NCBI GenBank assembly: GCA_945900705.1
Contig: CAMDKJ010000097.1
Span: forward strand, 1-6,587
DNA from: Bifidobacterium breve
Lineage (GTDB): Bacteria; Actinomycetota; Actinomycetes; S36-B12
Direction: 5' to 3'
Length of the DNA: 6,587 nt
Shown: piece by piece, positions 5,971 to 6,587 of the stretch
Position numbering within the stretch: the stretch's first letter is position 1
Layout of the letters: each line of letters starts with the position of its first letter
Made by a program: the position numbers and the translations under genes
The notes under the pieces: model-generated
Told to the model about the DNA's origin: nothing
Seen by the model: only the letters and a program-made list of their open reading frames with translations
Database searches by the model: none

Positions 5971-6587
5971 TCAGTGTGCCGCGAGTAGCTGTTTGGCCAT
6001 CACGACGCGCTGTACCTGATTGGTACCTTCATAAATTTGGGTGATTTTGGCATCGCGCATCATGCGCTCAACGGGGTAATCACGGGTGTAGCCGTACCCA
6101 CCGAGTATCTGTACCGCGTTTGTGGTGACTTCCATGGCCATATCTGAGGTGAAACACTTACTGGCGGCTGAGAAGAAGGTTAGGTCGGCATCACTTCGCT
6201 CGCTGCGGGCTGCGGCGGCATAGGTTAATTGGCGTCCAGCTTCTATATTCATCGCCATATCAGCGAGCATGAATTGGATGCCTTGCAGTTCGCTGATGGG
6301 CTTACCGAATTGTACGCGCTCCTTTGCGTAACCGGCGGCGAAGTCGAGCGCTCCTTGGGCCAGACCAACTGCTTGAGCAGCAATGGTGATTCGAGTGTGG
6401 TCAAGGGTGCGCATTGCTAGACCGAACCCGTCTCCTACCTCGCCAATAACTCGGTCTTCACCGATTTCTACGTTATCGAAGTAGACCTCGCGGGTTGATG
6501 ATCCACGGATGCCGAGTTTGCGCTCGTGGGCACCAAAACTCACTCCTGAGTCTTCGCGGTCAACGACGAAAGCGGTGATGCCATGAC
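5971..6587 (-). CDS. acyl-CoA dehydrogenase, C-terminal part (5' partial)
   Basis: The frame is open to the window edge, giving the last 204 or so residues of an FAD-dependent acyl-CoA dehydrogenase (usual length about 380), which forms the alpha,beta double bond of acyl-CoA in beta-oxidation or branched-chain degradation. The fragment starts in the beta-domain (HGITAFVVDREDSG, then KLGIRGSSTREVYFDNVEI). The C-terminal helical domain follows, with RVQFGKPISELQ, the family signature QILGGYGYTRDYPVERMMRD, and the catalytic glutamate in QIYEGTNQVQR (codon 6028-6030). Glutamate at this place fits the short-chain or butyryl-CoA type. The GTG at 6543 is an internal codon, not the start. The MFS gene begins 4 bases after the stop. 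Electrons would pass to electron-transfer flavoprotein, not encoded here. Acyl chain specificity cannot be told. Confidence 0.95.
   Translation of the reverse strand, partial: HGITAFVVDREDSGVSFGAHERKLGIRGSSTREVYFDNVEIGEDRVIGEVGDGFGLAMRTLDHTRITIAAQAVGLAQGALDFAAGYAKERVQFGKPISELQGIQFMLADMAMNIEAGRQLTYAAAARSERSDADLTFFSAASKCFTSDMAMEVTTNAVQILGGYGYTRDYPVERMMRDAKITQIYEGTNQVQRVVMAKQLLAAH

Noticed and set aside
5413..5988. 191-codon open frame on the plus strand opposite the MFS gene
   Set aside because: It is a mirror frame of the MFS gene, with Ala/Pro/Arg-rich composition and no recognisable motif.

Overview
The window (6587 bases) looks like a chromosomal segment of an actinomycete of intermediate G+C; by eye it is in the high 50s percent, not counted. 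The pointers to Actinomycetota are the CysO-type sulfur carrier, the DUF3618 membrane protein followed directly by an orphan GroES-like protein, the actinobacterial style of secreted SGNH esterase, and frequent GTG starts. No transposase, integrase, CRISPR array, rRNA or replication origin is visible. Coding density is very high, with no gene-free stretch above about 80 bases.

Left part (1-1401, plus strand): the C-terminal half of a CbiO-type ECF transporter ATPase (cobalt or nickel uptake), a small DUF3618 membrane protein, a GroES/Cpn10-like protein, and a 93-residue ubiquitin-fold sulfur carrier of the CysO/MoaD/ThiS type. The first three are packed closely. CysO has a 79-base upstream gap and its own good ribosome binding site.

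Middle (1402-1534): a tRNA-Lys(CTT) gene on the minus strand with an encoded CCA end, tail to tail with cysO and only 3 bases from it. An imperfect inverted repeat lies between the tRNA and the next gene.

Right part (1535-6587, minus strand): five co-oriented genes. In transcription order they are an acyl-CoA dehydrogenase (N-terminus outside the window), an MFS transporter, a cytochrome P450, a small Cys-rich DUF5522 protein and a secreted SGNH/GDSL hydrolase. Gaps are 4 and 35 bases, then an 8-base overlap, then 28 bases, consistent with one operon. A secreted esterase, a permease, a P450 and an acyl-CoA dehydrogenase could form a route for releasing, moving and oxidising a lipid or acyl compound, but this is inferred from gene order only.

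The points most worth a second look are the CysO-like protein ending in GGSS rather than a bare GG and lying apart from any visible mec or cysM gene, an exact 22-base direct repeat in the MFS central loop read in two different frames, and the P450/DUF5522 stop-start overlap. I see no clear evidence of a wholly new biological system; most of the window is recognisable actinobacterial housekeeping and accessory metabolism.
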